64,000 nucleotides of DNA from Hymenobacter psoromatis (GCA_001596155.1 CP014771.1:3844001-3908000); one strand, 5' to 3'. Shown: positions 50,064 through 59,699, counted from the stretch's first letter. Notes: a model not told the origin generated them from the sequence alone. Made by a program: numbers and translations.

Positions 50064-51563
50064 GTGATAGTGGGACGCTTTCTGAAGCTAGTAGGCGGGG
50101 TGGGCTGGTTGCTGGTGGGCGGGCTGCTGAGCCTGCCGCTGGGGGGGCGCGGCCAGCCCGGCAGCCCGCCCGTTTCGGCCCCAGCCCCGGCGGGGGGGGT
50201 AGCCACGCTGGTGGTGCCACCGGCCACCGTGGCGCTGGCCGAGCCCTTCACGCTGGCCTTCCGGCTGCAGGGCGCGCCGCTGGCCAGCCACTCGGCGTTT
50301 CCGGAAATCGAGGGCTTTCGCAAGGGTAAGCTCCTCATCACTAAAACGACCCGCCTGCTGCCCGGCGGCATCCGCCGCACCGAGCTGACGGTGACGCAGC
50401 AATACCTGCCCTACACCGAGGGCGACTACCTGGTGCCGGCCTTCAGCCTGACCGTGAACGGGCAGGCGCTGCACAGCCCCGGCGGCCGGGTGCGGGTGGG
50501 GGCGGGGCCGCTCGACCTCACGGGCACGCCGCCCGGCGCGTCCGTGGGCTCGCTCGACCAACTGCTGGGCAAGCCCAAGCCCAAGTATTTCTACGAGCCG
50601 CCCGACGCGGCTTTTCTGGCGCTGGAAGCCGACCACCAGCAAGTGTACGTGGGCCAGGGCGTGCGCGTGAGCCTGTATTTTTACCTGAAGCCGGCCGACC
50701 AGGCAGTGCTCAATTTTTATGATTTCAACAACCAGCTGACCGAGCTGCTGCGCCAGCTGCGCCAGCCCACTACCTGGGAGGTGCATGCTCCCGACACCTC
50801 GGTCCTGCCCGATACCGTGCGCCAGGCGGGCGGGCAGGTGCTGCTGCGCTTCCGGTTGGCGGCCGGCACCTACTACCCCCTCACGCCGCAGGCCTTGCAG
50901 TTTCCGGCCCTGCGCCTGACCCTAATCAAGTTTAAGCTGCTCAAAAAGCCGGAGCCCGGCGATACTGAGCGCCTGGCCATGTACAAAACCTACGCGGCGG
51001 CTCCGTTGCGGGTGGCCGTGCGCCCGCTGCCCGCGCCGGGCGGCGGGCCGGTGGGCGACTACGTACTGCGCGAGGGCGTGAGTGGCACGCGCTTTCACAC
51101 GGGCGAGGCGTTCACCTACACGTTTGGGGTGGAGGGCGCCGGCAACCCGGCCACGCTGGCCCCGCCGCCCGCCCGGCCCCACGCCGGGCTGGAACTATTT
51201 GGCCCCGACATTCGCGACGAAACCTTGCCCGACGGGCGCTTCCGCAAGAGCTTTCGCTACCGGCTGGTGGCCCGCCGGCCCGGCCCGCTGGCGCTCGATA
51301 GCATCTGGCAGCTGCCGTTTTTCAACCCCCAAACGGCCCGCTACGACACCCTGCGCCCCCAGCTGCGGCTGGTGGTGAGCGGTGCCGACCGTCCTACCCC
51401 CCTCGCCAGCGCCAACGATGACCCGTTCTACGGCCCGGCGCTGGCCCGCGCCGATGCCCGCCTCCAACCGCTGGATGTGTATGCGCAGGTGGGCCGCTAC
51501 GCCGCCGTGCTGCTGGCTGCTTTGTTGGTGGTGGCCCTGGTGGGCTGGTGGCGGGCGGGGTAA
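50064..51563 (+). CDS. BatD-like protein
   Basis: About 499 residues from GTG 50064 (reading VIVGRFLKLVGGVGWLLVGGLL); a GTG two codons on is as likely. A signal anchor is followed by beta-sandwich domains (ATVALAEPFTLAFRLQGAPL, FPEIEGFRKGKLLITKTTR with the RTELTVTQQYLPYTEGDYLVPAF strand set), a middle region LEADHQQVYVGQGVRVSLYFYL, and a C-terminal transmembrane helix before WWRAG. This is the domain order of BatD, a membrane protein of the aerotolerance/moxR-bat gene sets. No moxR, batA, batB or batC is nearby, so this is an orphan. The upstream TTG at 49971 that extends the frame looks unlikely. Confidence 0.8.
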   Translation: MIVGRFLKLVGGVGWLLVGGLLSLPLGGRGQPGSPPVSAPAPAGGVATLVVPPATVALAEPFTLAFRLQGAPLASHSAFPEIEGFRKGKLLITKTTRLLPGGIRRTELTVTQQYLPYTEGDYLVPAFSLTVNGQALHSPGGRVRVGAGPLDLTGTPPGASVGSLDQLLGKPKPKYFYEPPDAAFLALEADHQQVYVGQGVRVSLYFYLKPADQAVLNFYDFNNQLTELLRQLRQPTTWEVHAPDTSVLPDTVRQAGGQVLLRFRLAAGTYYPLTPQALQFPALRLTLIKFKLLKKPEPGDTERLAMYKTYAAAPLRVAVRPLPAPGGGPVGDYVLREGVSGTRFHTGEAFTYTFGVEGAGNPATLAPPPARPHAGLELFGPDIRDETLPDGRFRKSFRYRLVARRPGPLALDSIWQLPFFNPQTARYDTLRPQLRLVVSGADRPTPLASANDDPFYGPALARADARLQPLDVYAQVGRYAAVLLAALLVVALVGWWRAG

Positions 51564-51572
51564 CTTTGTTTT

Positions 51573-51687
51573 TTGGTGCTTGGGTGTTGGTGCTTGGGTC
51601 GGTCAATTAGAACTTTCTAAGCACCAACACCCAAGCACCAACACCCAACACCCAAGCACCAACACCCAACACCCAAGCACCAACCCG
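51573..51687. repeat. Inverted and tandem repeat abutting aroC
   Basis: The left arm TTTGGTGCTTGGGTGTTGG is complementary to words in the right arm, where CAAGCACCAACACC recurs in a 21-bp tandem unit ending CCAACACC (about three copies, the first shortened). The last copy stops 3 bases before the TTG start of aroC. The same short words, in other arrangements, occur near 431-509. Confidence 0.75.
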
Positions 51688-51689
51688 CC

Positions 51690-52769
51690 TTGTCTAATTC
51701 TTTCGGAACACTTTTTCGCATCACCACCTTCGGCGAGTCGCATGGGGTAGGGATTGGGGTAATCATTGACGGCTGCCCGGCGGGGCTGGCCCTCGACCCG
51801 GCGGCCATTCAGGCGGCGCTGGACCGGCGGCGGCCGGGGCAGTCGGCGCTCACTACCCCCCGCCAGGAGGCTGACCGCGTGCAGGTGCAGTCAGGCACGT
51901 TTGAGGGCCTGACCACGGGCACGCCCATCAGCCTGTTTATCCCCAACGCCGACCAGCGTTCCGGCGACTATTCGCACATTGCCAGCGCCTACCGCCCCAG
52001 CCACGCCGACTACACCTACGACGCCAAGTATGGCCGCCGCGACCACCGCGGCGGCGGCCGCAGCTCGGCCCGCGAAACGGCCGCCCGCGTGGCCGCCGGG
52101 GCCGTGGCCGCCGCGCTGCTGGCGCATTTTGGCATCGAGGTGAAGGCCTACGTCTCGGCCGTGGGCGAAGTGGAAGTGGGCAAAACCTACGAAGCGCTCG
52201 ACCTGAGTCTCATCGACAGCAACCCCGTGCGCTGCCCCGACCCCGAAGCCGCCGCCCGCATGGAAGCCCGCATCCGCGCGGCCCAGGCCGCCCGCGACAC
52301 GGTGGGGGGGGTAGTGACGGGCGTGGCCACCGGCCTGCCGCCCGGCCTCGGCGAGCCCGTGTTCGATAAATTGCCCGCCGTGCTGGGCCACGCGCTGCTG
52401 AGCATCAATGCCGTGAAGGGCTTTGAGTTTGGCTCGGGTTTCGAGGGCACCAAGCTGCCCGGCTCGGCGCACAATGACCAGTTTTACACCGATGAGGCGG
52501 GCCGCGTGCGCACCCGCACCAACCACAGCGGCGGCAGCCAGGGCGGCATCAGCAACAGCCAGGACGTGTACTTCCGGGTAGCCTTCAAGCCGGTGGCCAC
52601 CATCCTGCAACCCCAGCAAACTATCAACCAGGCCGGCGAAGCGGTGGAGCTGGCCGGCGTGGGCCGCCACGATGCCTGCGTGCTGCCCCGCGCCGTGCCC
52701 ATCGTGGAGGCTATGACCCAGCTCGTGCTGGCCGATTTGCTGCTGCGGGCGCGCGCCAACCAGCTTTAG
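51690..52769 (+). CDS. aroC: Chorismate synthase
   Basis: Full-length AroC of 359 residues. It makes chorismate from EPSP with reduced FMN, the last common step of aromatic amino acid synthesis. Signature motifs: [60 protein letters not shown] and the C-terminal [16 protein letters not shown]. The start is TTG (MSNSFGTLF), supported by homologues that begin SNSFG. The tandem repeat just upstream leaves no normal ribosome site. Confidence 0.95.
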   Translation: MSNSFGTLFRITTFGESHGVGIGVIIDGCPAGLALDPAAIQAALDRRRPGQSALTTPRQEADRVQVQSGTFEGLTTGTPISLFIPNADQRSGDYSHIASAYRPSHADYTYDAKYGRRDHRGGGRSSARETAARVAAGAVAAALLAHFGIEVKAYVSAVGEVEVGKTYEALDLSLIDSNPVRCPDPEAAARMEARIRAAQAARDTVGGVVTGVATGLPPGLGEPVFDKLPAVLGHALLSINAVKGFEFGSGFEGTKLPGSAHNDQFYTDEAGRVRTRTNHSGGSQGGISNSQDVYFRVAFKPVATILQPQQTINQAGEAVELAGVGRHDACVLPRAVPIVEAMTQLVLADLLLRARANQL

Positions 52770-52877
52770 AACCTTGTTCGTAATTTCTTGTTGTAGTTTC
52801 TAGTTTAGAATGAATCCAGAATGCAAAACTAGATTAGCTTCTAACTACTTGCTGCGAAACACTTAAAAATCAACGAT

Positions 52878-53480
52878 ATGTCAACCATCTCCATCTACGC
52901 CGAGGCGTCGCCCAATCCTGAGAGCATGAAATTCGTGCTCAATTCCACGCTGCTGCCCGATGGCGTGAGCGTGGACTACCCTACCCTGGAGGCGGCGGCC
53001 AACTCGCCCATTGCCCAGGAGCTGTTCAACTTCGACTACGTGGGCCGGGTCTTCATCGCCCAAAACTTCATCACCGTTTCCAAAACGCAGCCCGAGCTGG
53101 GCTGGACCAGCATCATCCCCGAGCTGCGCCAGTTCATCAAGAGCTACGTAGAGGCTGGTGGTGAGCTGTTTATCGTGGACCCCGCCGCTGAGCAGAAGGC
53201 CGCCCAGGCCGCCAGCGCCGGCGACCCCACCCAGCAGGACGGCTTCACGAGCCAAAAAATCATCGACCTGCTCGACAACTACGTGCGCCCCGCCGTGGAG
53301 CAAGACGGCGGCAACATCACCTTCAAAAGCTACCGCGACGGCATCGTGACCGTGAACCTGCAAGGCTCATGCTCGGGCTGCCCCTCGGCCACGGTCACGC
53401 TCAAGTCGGGCATCGAAAACCTGCTCAAGCGCATGGTGCCCGAGGTGAAGGAAGTAGTTGCCGAAGGCATCACGGTGTGA
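52878..53480 (+). CDS. NifU-family iron-sulfur scaffold (Nfu)
   Basis: Protein of 200 residues with two domains: an N-terminal Nfu_N-type domain (about 1-95: EASPNPESMKFVLNSTLLPDG, FNFDYVGRVFIAQNFITVSK) and the NifU C-terminal domain with QGSCSGCPSATVTLKSGIENLL, where the CSGC pair binds or passes a [4Fe-4S] cluster. The NYVRPAVEQDGGNITF segment is the usual lead-in. It delivers clusters to target proteins in the cytoplasm. Monocistronic, converging on the SusD gene across a strong hairpin. Confidence 0.94.
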   Translation: MSTISIYAEASPNPESMKFVLNSTLLPDGVSVDYPTLEAAANSPIAQELFNFDYVGRVFIAQNFITVSKTQPELGWTSIIPELRQFIKSYVEAGGELFIVDPAAEQKAAQAASAGDPTQQDGFTSQKIIDLLDNYVRPAVEQDGGNITFKSYRDGIVTVNLQGSCSGCPSATVTLKSGIENLLKRMVPEVKEVVAEGITV

Positions 53481-53565
53481 TTTCAAAATAATAGCTGTTA
53501 GCGTTCTCGCAAAAACCTGTATTCTGAGTTTTAGCTACTATATTCCAGCTATTAACTAGCTACGC

Positions 53566-53609
53566 AAAGAGGCGGCCCGCTACCGAAGTAGCGGGCCGCC
53601 TCTTTGTTT
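53566..53609. terminator. Bidirectional terminator between nfu and susD
   Basis: An 18-bp perfect stem (AAAGAGGCGGCCCGCTAC and its complement, loop CGAA) followed by GTTT on the plus side and preceded by GC AAA on the other. It lies between converging genes and can serve both. Confidence 0.8.
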
Positions 53610-53644
53610 CGTTAAAATGAAAGCTATCAGCTAAGGACCAAAGC

Positions 53645-55261
53645 CTAATACCCCGGATTTTGCGTCAGGCCCCAGGTTTGGGCATCATTAAGCTCAATGG
53701 GCAGCAGCGGGAAGGGGTTCACGCTGGCTTCGGTGGTAACGTGGGTGAGGCAGCGTGCCCGCACGTTGTTGGCCGCGGTAGTAGGTAGCACGCCCAGGTA
53801 GCGGCCAGTGCGCACCAGGTCCCAGTAGCGCAGGGCTTCCTCCGCCAGCTCCACACGGCGCTCGTGCCAGATGGCGGTGAGCAGCGCCTGGCCCGTGAGG
53901 CCGGCGTTGAGGGGGGGTAGGGTGCCGGCTGGCGCGTTAGTCGAGTCGTAGCTCATGGCGCCCAAAACGGTGCCCGGCGGCTTGGTAGAGGCGCGGGCGC
54001 GGTCGCGCACCTGATTCACGAGGCCGATGGCTTCGCTGCTTTTGCCAAGCTGGGCGGCGGCCTCCGCCCTCATCAACAGCACGTCGGCGTAGCGCATCTT
54101 GCGGATATTCTGGCCGCTGGCCTTGTTCTGGGGCGGGGCAATGATGGCCACTTTGCGGCTCAGGTAGCCCGTGTCGTTCTCAGAAAGGTCAACTTTGTTC
54201 AGAATGCCCAGCACGACGTCCTGGTCCTTAATAAAAGTCACGAGCCGGCGCGGGTCGTTGGGCTCAAACTCGTTGTAGAGGTCCTGGGTCGGGTTGTTGA
54301 AGCCGTAGCCGAAAGTCTTGCGGTCGTTCTGGAACACGTTGTTGGTCGTGCCCGTCTTGATGGGGCCATAGTCCTGGGGCGACTCGACAAACTGAATCTC
54401 AAAAAGCGACTCACTGCTGTTTTCGGCCACTAGCTGATGAATAGCCGCGTAGTTGGGATAGAGGCTGTATTGCGTGGAGCTAATGATGGTGCCAGTCAGG
54501 TCATACACATCCTGCCAGGTGTGGTTGGCGGCGTTCACGGTGCCCAGCTCGTACATAATAACGCGGGCCAGGTAGGCATTGGCCGCGCCTTTGGTCACGC
54601 GGCCCAGGTCGGCGGCGGCGTAGGCGCTTTTTTCGGGCAGCAGGGCGGCGGCGGCCTTCAGGTCTTTTTCGATGAAAGCGTAGGTGTCGGCAATGCTGGA
54701 GCGCTTGACGTTGGCGGCATCGGTGGGCAGCACGGCCTGCTCAAACAGCGGCACGCCCCCGAACAGCCGCACCAGGTAGAAGTAGTTATAAGCCCGGAAA
54801 AACAGGGCCTCGCCCTTGAGCCGGCTCTTGAGAGCGGCATCAATGGTGCCGCCGTCCACGTTGTTAATTACCGAATTAGCCCGGCCAATACCCGTGAAGC
54901 TATGCGACCAGAGCGTGGCGATGATGCCGTTGGAGGGGGTAGCGTTCCATTGTTTCAGGTCCAGAATGGGCGTAAAGTCGCTGGGCGTGCTGCCCTTCTC
55001 GGCGTCGTCGCTCATCACGTCGCCAAACATCCACTCGTACATGTGCCCGAGGTAGTTTCCGTAGCCCCACTGCGGGCCTTCGTCCCAGGAGGCGGCATCG
55101 TAGATGGCGTTCACGGCCTGCACCGCGTTCACCGGGTCCGTGAAGAGGCTGGCTTGGGTCGTAACGCCCAAGGGTTCTTTATCCAGATAATTTTTGCAGC
55201 CTTGCGAGAGCCCGACCAGAACGGTCAGCGCCAGCAGGCGGGCGGGGTGGGTAAGTTTCAT
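53645..55261 (-). CDS. SusD/RagB-family outer-membrane lipoprotein
   Basis: Protein of 538 residues with lipoprotein signal (MKLTHPARLLALTVLVGLSQ then GC). It is the surface-exposed partner that hands a nutrient, often a glycan, to the SusC channel. Family marks: YLDKEPLGVTTQASLF, AVNAIYDAASW, GEALFFRAYNYFYLVRLFGGVPL, and RYADVLLMRAEAAAQLGKSSEAIGLVNQVRDRA, with the late WHERRVELAEEALRYWDLVRTGRY. Encoded about 105 bp after the SusC gene. No glycoside hydrolase or regulator is adjacent, so the substrate is unknown. Confidence 0.95.
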   Translation of the reverse strand: MKLTHPARLLALTVLVGLSQGCKNYLDKEPLGVTTQASLFTDPVNAVQAVNAIYDAASWDEGPQWGYGNYLGHMYEWMFGDVMSDDAEKGSTPSDFTPILDLKQWNATPSNGIIATLWSHSFTGIGRANSVINNVDGGTIDAALKSRLKGEALFFRAYNYFYLVRLFGGVPLFEQAVLPTDAANVKRSSIADTYAFIEKDLKAAAALLPEKSAYAAADLGRVTKGAANAYLARVIMYELGTVNAANHTWQDVYDLTGTIISSTQYSLYPNYAAIHQLVAENSSESLFEIQFVESPQDYGPIKTGTTNNVFQNDRKTFGYGFNNPTQDLYNEFEPNDPRRLVTFIKDQDVVLGILNKVDLSENDTGYLSRKVAIIAPPQNKASGQNIRKMRYADVLLMRAEAAAQLGKSSEAIGLVNQVRDRARASTKPPGTVLGAMSYDSTNAPAGTLPPLNAGLTGQALLTAIWHERRVELAEEALRYWDLVRTGRYLGVLPTTAANNVRARCLTHVTTEASVNPFPLLPIELNDAQTWGLTQNPGY

Positions 55262-55268
55262 GGGTATA

Positions 55269-55360
55269 AGAAGTTGCTGGTTGCTGGTTGCTGGTTCTTG
55301 GTTCTTGGTTGCTCATTTAAGAAGACAGCCAGGAATTAGCAACCAGAAACCAGCAACTTG
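55269..55360. repeat. Inverted repeat between susC and susD
   Basis: Left-arm AAGTTGCTGGTTGCTGGTT pairs with right-arm AACCAGAAACCAGCAACTT; the left arm is lengthened by repeated GGTTCTT and GGTTGCT words. It fills the spacer between the susC stop and the susD start, so it would form a hairpin in the shared message. Confidence 0.7.
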
Positions 55361-55366
55361 ATTGAA

Positions 55367-58300
55367 TTAAAAATTTACATTCACACCCAGACGGTAAGTG
55401 CGCGGCTGGGGGTAATTGCCGTAATCCACCCCGTAGGCCAGCGGATTGTTGTAGTAGCCGGAAGCCGAGATTTCCGGGTCGAGGCCCGTGTACTTGGTAA
55501 CGGTGAACAAGTTATCCACCGATACATACACCCGCAGGCCGCTAACCTGGTACTTGGAGAGGAAGCTGGTGGGCAGGGTGTAGCCCAGCTGCACGTTGCG
55601 GGCGCGCAGGTAGCTGTCGTTCTCCACGTAGCGGCTGCTGAACAAATAGTTGCCATTCAGGTCGTTCGAGGTCATGCGGGGCTGGTTCGAGCCGGGGTTG
55701 CTGGGAGTCCAGCGGTCGAGGCGCGAGGCATAAAAGTTGGACCAGGTGCCGGAAAAGTTGCTGGATTTGGAGAGGTTGAAGGCCGCGCCATTCACGGCCT
55801 TCGCGCCCTGCACGCCGTAGAATAGAATCTGGAAGTCGAAGTTGCTGTACGTCAGGTTCAGGGACGCGCCGTACGTGAAGCTTGGCGTGGCGCTGCCCAG
55901 GTAGGTGCGGTCGGTGGGGTCAATCTTGCCGTCGCCGTTAACATCCTGGTACTTCACGTCGCCGGGCTTGGCATTGGGCTGAATGAGCGTGCCGGCGGCA
56001 TTCTTATAGGAATCAACCTCGGCTTGGCTATGAAACACGCCCTCGGCCTGCAAGCCGTAGAAATAGGCCACTTCGTGGCCCGCGTCAGTGAGGGTGGTGT
56101 TGCCAATCTGCGAGAGCACGTTGCCGCTGGCAATGGGGCTGGCCCCGCCCAGGCTGGTAACGCGGTTGTTGATGGAGGTGAAATTGATGTTGGCCGTGTA
56201 ACCGAGTTTGCCAATCGCGTCGCGATAGGTCAGGGCCAGCTCCAGGCCGCGGTTGCGCAGCGAGGCCACGTTGGCCGGGGCCGGCCCCTGGCCCACATAA
56301 TCGGGCACCGGCAGCAGGGCAATCATGTTCTTGGTGCGCCGCTCAAAATAGTCGGCCGTAAACGAGAGCTTGCTGTTGAGCAGGTCCAGGTCCACGCCCA
56401 CGTCGCTGGTGACGGCCGTTTCCCACTTCAGGTTGGGATTGTTGAGCTGCGCCACGGCAATGCCGGGGGCCAGCGTGTTGTTAAACACGTAGTTCTGCTG
56501 GTTTATCGCCACCGACGCGAAGCCGTAGCTGGGGGCGGCATTCTGGTTGCCCACCCCCCCATAACTGGCCCGAAGCTTGAGCAGCGAGATGGCACTCACG
56601 TTCTTCAAAAACTCCTCGTTCGAGATGCGCCACGCGGCCCCGACCGACGGGAATACGCCCCGGCGCACGGCCGGCAGAAACTTGGAGGTTTCGTCCAGGC
56701 GCACGGTGCCGGTCAGCAGGTAGCGGTCCTTATAGGTATAGTTGGCCCTGGCAAAGTACGACATCAGCGAGTAGTCGTTGGGTAGCAACTGCCCAATCGT
56801 AGTCGAGGCGCTGCGGGCCGCCGTAATGTATTGTAGGTTGGGGTCAGCCGGCACGTCGTAGGCCGTAATCTGCGTGCCGTTGAAGGTGGTCTGCTGCACT
56901 TCCTGGCCCAGCGTGGCCGAGAACGAGCTGTTGTCGCCCAAGTCCAGGTTGTAGTTGAGGAAGTTCGACCACACGTAACCTACCGTCTCGGTGCGGGTGT
57001 CCTGGAGCGAGCTGAGGGAGCGCTGGTCATTGGCACCCAGGTAGTACTGGGGCAGGTAAATCCGCGGGTTGTTATTAGTGTAGCGAATACCGAAATTAGA
57101 GCGAAACGACAGCCCCTTGAGGAGTTTTGCGTCAATATATGCATTGGCAAACAAGTCGTTGGTGTTCGTCTTGTTGTACTGCTGCTCCTGGATAACGCGC
57201 GCCAGGTTGGGCGTGAAGCTCGTAATCTGGTCGTAGGCAAAGCTCCCGTCGGCATTGTAAGGGCTGGAAAGGGGGCTGGCCGTGATGGAGGAGTTGAAGA
57301 GCTGGTTGCCGCCCTGGCTGTTGGCCAGCAGCTGCGAGTGGGTGAAAGTGGCCGAAATGCCCGCCTTTACGCGTTCGGTCAGCACCAGGTCATCGTTGAG
57401 GCGCACGATATACTTCTTGAGGCCCGAGTTCTTCACGATGCCGTCCTGCTGGAAGTAGGCCCCGCTTATCAGGTAGCGATTCTGGTCGGTGCCGCCCGCT
57501 ACCGACAGGTCGTAGCTCTCAATCAGGCCGCGCTGGCTCACCAGGTCCTGCCAGTTGGTGCCCTGCGCGTTGGTGGCGATGGCATTGGGCAGCTGGGCGG
57601 CCAGGTCAGCGGGCAGCGGCTTGCCCTCGTTGGTGTAGGCTTCGGTTACCAGCGTCGAATACTGCGCAGCGTTGGTCAGGTCCAGCTTTTTGCGAATTTG
57701 CTGAAAGCCTACGTAGCTGCTCAGGTTAAACTGCGGCTTACCCGCCTTGCCGTGCTTGGTAGTAATTACGACTACCCCGTTGGCCCCGCGCGAGCCGTAG
57801 ATGGCCGTGGCCGAGGCATCTTTCAGAATCTCAGTAGATTCGATGTTCTCCGGCAGCAGAAAGCTGATGTCGGAGGTCAGGAAGCCGTCCACCACATACA
57901 GCGGGTCGCTGTTGTTGATGGTGCCTACCCCCCGCACCCGAATAACGGTGCCCGAGCCCGGCTGCCCGCTGTTGGAAGTCACCGTTACGCCGGCCACCCG
58001 CCCTTGCAGGGCCTGCACCGGGTCGGAGGTAGCCACCTGCGTCAACTGCTTGCCCGTCACGGAGGCTACCGAGCCCGTGAGGTCGCTCTTGCGGACCGTG
58101 CCGTAGCCAATTACCACTACGTCGTTGAGGCTCTGGGCGTTGGCGCTCAGCACTACGTTCAGAGTTGACTTGCCCTGGAGTGGTATCTCCTGGGTCGTCA
58201 TGCCCGTAAAGCTGACGATAAGCGTCGCGTTCGGGTTCGGTACGCTCAGCTGAAAATCGCCCTTGGCATCTACGGCCGTGCCAGCTGTGCCGCTCTTCAC

Positions 58301-58438
58301 GCGGACGGTAGCTCCAATCATGGGCTCGCCCTTGCTATCTTTTACTGTGCCTTGAATAAGTTGTTCTTGTGCTGCCGCGCCAAGGGGCCTGGCGAGCAGA
58401 GCGAACAACATGAGCACCGCGAGTAAAACGGATTTCAT
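55367..58438 (-). CDS. SusC/RagA-family TonB-linked outer-membrane protein
   Basis: Protein of 1023 residues. A signal peptide (MKSVLLAVLMLFALLARPLG then AAAQ) precedes a carboxypeptidase-regulatory-like domain (IQGTVKDSKGEPMIGATVRV), the SusC-specific region with DVVVIGYGTVRKSDLTGSVASV, the plug (VAGVTVTSNSGQPGSGTVIRVRGVGTINNSDPLYVVDG, STEILKDASATAIYGSRGANGVVVITTK) and a large barrel ending YRLGVNVNF. It pairs with the SusD protein to import a ligand across the outer membrane with TonB energy. This is the first gene of the pair. No sigma/anti-sigma or hybrid two-component regulator is next to it. Confidence 0.96.
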   Translation of the reverse strand: MKSVLLAVLMLFALLARPLGAAAQEQLIQGTVKDSKGEPMIGATVRVKSGTAGTAVDAKGDFQLSVPNPNATLIVSFTGMTTQEIPLQGKSTLNVVLSANAQSLNDVVVIGYGTVRKSDLTGSVASVTGKQLTQVATSDPVQALQGRVAGVTVTSNSGQPGSGTVIRVRGVGTINNSDPLYVVDGFLTSDISFLLPENIESTEILKDASATAIYGSRGANGVVVITTKHGKAGKPQFNLSSYVGFQQIRKKLDLTNAAQYSTLVTEAYTNEGKPLPADLAAQLPNAIATNAQGTNWQDLVSQRGLIESYDLSVAGGTDQNRYLISGAYFQQDGIVKNSGLKKYIVRLNDDLVLTERVKAGISATFTHSQLLANSQGGNQLFNSSITASPLSSPYNADGSFAYDQITSFTPNLARVIQEQQYNKTNTNDLFANAYIDAKLLKGLSFRSNFGIRYTNNNPRIYLPQYYLGANDQRSLSSLQDTRTETVGYVWSNFLNYNLDLGDNSSFSATLGQEVQQTTFNGTQITAYDVPADPNLQYITAARSASTTIGQLLPNDYSLMSYFARANYTYKDRYLLTGTVRLDETSKFLPAVRRGVFPSVGAAWRISNEEFLKNVSAISLLKLRASYGGVGNQNAAPSYGFASVAINQQNYVFNNTLAPGIAVAQLNNPNLKWETAVTSDVGVDLDLLNSKLSFTADYFERRTKNMIALLPVPDYVGQGPAPANVASLRNRGLELALTYRDAIGKLGYTANINFTSINNRVTSLGGASPIASGNVLSQIGNTTLTDAGHEVAYFYGLQAEGVFHSQAEVDSYKNAAGTLIQPNAKPGDVKYQDVNGDGKIDPTDRTYLGSATPSFTYGASLNLTYSNFDFQILFYGVQGAKAVNGAAFNLSKSSNFSGTWSNFYASRLDRWTPSNPGSNQPRMTSNDLNGNYLFSSRYVENDSYLRARNVQLGYTLPTSFLSKYQVSGLRVYVSVDNLFTVTKYTGLDPEISASGYYNNPLAYGVDYGNYPQPRTYRLGVNVNF

Positions 58439-58697
58439 AGTGCGTGTATGTGAAGTGGATGGGGAAAAAGGATGTCAGTAAAGGTACTTTTCTACTCAAT
58501 CCTTCATTAATACTATTCCCGCGTTTGCTATGCTCCATTTCTCCAAATAGGCACTATTATTTAAAGAAAAGGTAATAAAGTATCAATGAGCCGAAACGGG
58601 TGGTTAAAATCCGCCCATCCCAAAGCCATTTATGCATTGATGCTGGAGCGTTGGCAGCTCCGCTTGCCACCCACCCACTAGGCCATGTTAGCGCAAA

Positions 58698-58763
58698 GCC
58701 CCGCCGCCTGGTCGGCTACCCCGTCGGCCTGAGCAAACGGGGTAGCCGACCAGGCGGCGGGGC
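58698..58763. terminator. Perfect 25-bp hairpin after the DUF5777 gene
   Basis: Positions 58698-58722 and 58739-58763 are perfect reverse complements (GCCCCGCCGCCTGGTCGGCT, then ACCCC) with a 16-base loop. On the minus strand it is followed by TTTGCGC. It is 19 bp after the DUF5777 stop and probably terminates the DUF5777/YceI/cytochrome genes. The remaining spacer up to susC (58439-58697) should hold the susC promoter, but I found no clear TAnnTTTG box. Confidence 0.7.
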
Positions 58764-58781
58764 AATAACGAGCGGTTTTAC

Positions 58782-59699
58782 TTAACGGAGCCGCCGCTGC
58801 TTCACGGTGAAATTGCGGCTGATGTTGAAGCCGAAAAAGATGTTGCCCTTGAAAAAATTGCCCGAGGTTTCGGTCACGAACTGCTTCTCAATCATGCCCG
58901 GCGAGTTGGTGACGTGCATCTGGAAGATGTGGCCGCCCGTTTCAATATCCACGCCCAGCGCCAGCGAGTTGCGGAAGTGGTCGGCCGTGTAAGAGGGCAT
59001 TAGGTAATAGTATTCGGCGTTGAGCGAGAAGCGTTTGGTGAGCTTGTAGCGCCCGCCGCCGCCCAGGGCGTACACGTCGTTTTTCTCATCCTCATTCAGC
59101 ACCAGGTTGCGGTGAATGAGGGTGGGCATGAGCTGCAGCGACAAATCGGAGCTGAACTTGCGGGCAATCAGAGCCTGGTAGGTGTAGGCCGTGCGCCGGC
59201 CCAGGGTGTGGTCGATGGCATCGTTGTAGTTAATGGTGCTAACGGCCGCCGACGTAAACAGCGTAACCGTTACCGGCACGGCGTGCGCGCCAATGGTCTG
59301 CTGAATGGCCTTGTATTTCAAAAAGCCATCGAAAGTCTTGTCGATGGAGGAGCGGCCAACGCCCACTTCAAAGCGGTCCGTAACGGCATATTCGAAGCCC
59401 AGGCGCAGGGTAGCGGCATCGAGCCCGAAGAAATTATACGCGCCGCTGTTCAGCGCTCCGAAGCGGTGCGAAATTAGAAACACCATCGTGCCTTCGCCGG
59501 GCGTTTGCACGGTGTGGCCATTGATGAGGCGCGTGGCCTTGAACGTGGCATCGACCACCTGGGTAGGCGCGTCCTTCTTGTCGCTCTGTTCCAGCTGGCC
59601 CAGCAGGTCGGTTTGGGCGTGGGCCGCCGGGGCCGCGCACGCGGCCAGCACGAGTCCAACTAGCGCCGTGCGCGCGAAAAGGGTAAGCAACTGTTTCAT
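58782..59699 (-). CDS. DUF5777-family outer-membrane beta-barrel protein
   Basis: Protein of 305 residues with a signal peptide (MKQLLTLFARTALVGLVLAA then CAAPAAHAQ). The mature part begins TDLLGQLEQSDKKDAPTQVVDATFKATRLINGHTV, the DUF5777 start, and continues with alternating strands such as HRFGALNSGAYNFFGLDAATLRLGFEYAV and GGGGRYKLTKRFSLNAEYYYL, ending in NIFFGFNISRNFTVK. It is likely an outer-membrane barrel of unknown function. It follows the YceI gene by 30 bp, and the set YceI-DUF5777 with a cytochrome-like protein recurs in Bacteroidota as far as I recall. CCCTACCCC lies about 12 bp before its ATG. Confidence 0.85.
   Translation of the reverse strand: MKQLLTLFARTALVGLVLAACAAPAAHAQTDLLGQLEQSDKKDAPTQVVDATFKATRLINGHTVQTPGEGTMVFLISHRFGALNSGAYNFFGLDAATLRLGFEYAVTDRFEVGVGRSSIDKTFDGFLKYKAIQQTIGAHAVPVTVTLFTSAAVSTINYNDAIDHTLGRRTAYTYQALIARKFSSDLSLQLMPTLIHRNLVLNEDEKNDVYALGGGGRYKLTKRFSLNAEYYYLMPSYTADHFRNSLALGVDIETGGHIFQMHVTNSPGMIEKQFVTETSGNFFKGNIFFGFNISRNFTVKQRRLR

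Noticed and set aside
51618..51687. CRISPR or iteron array before aroC
   Set aside because: The 21-bp units abut without spacers, only about three copies exist, and no replication gene is near.
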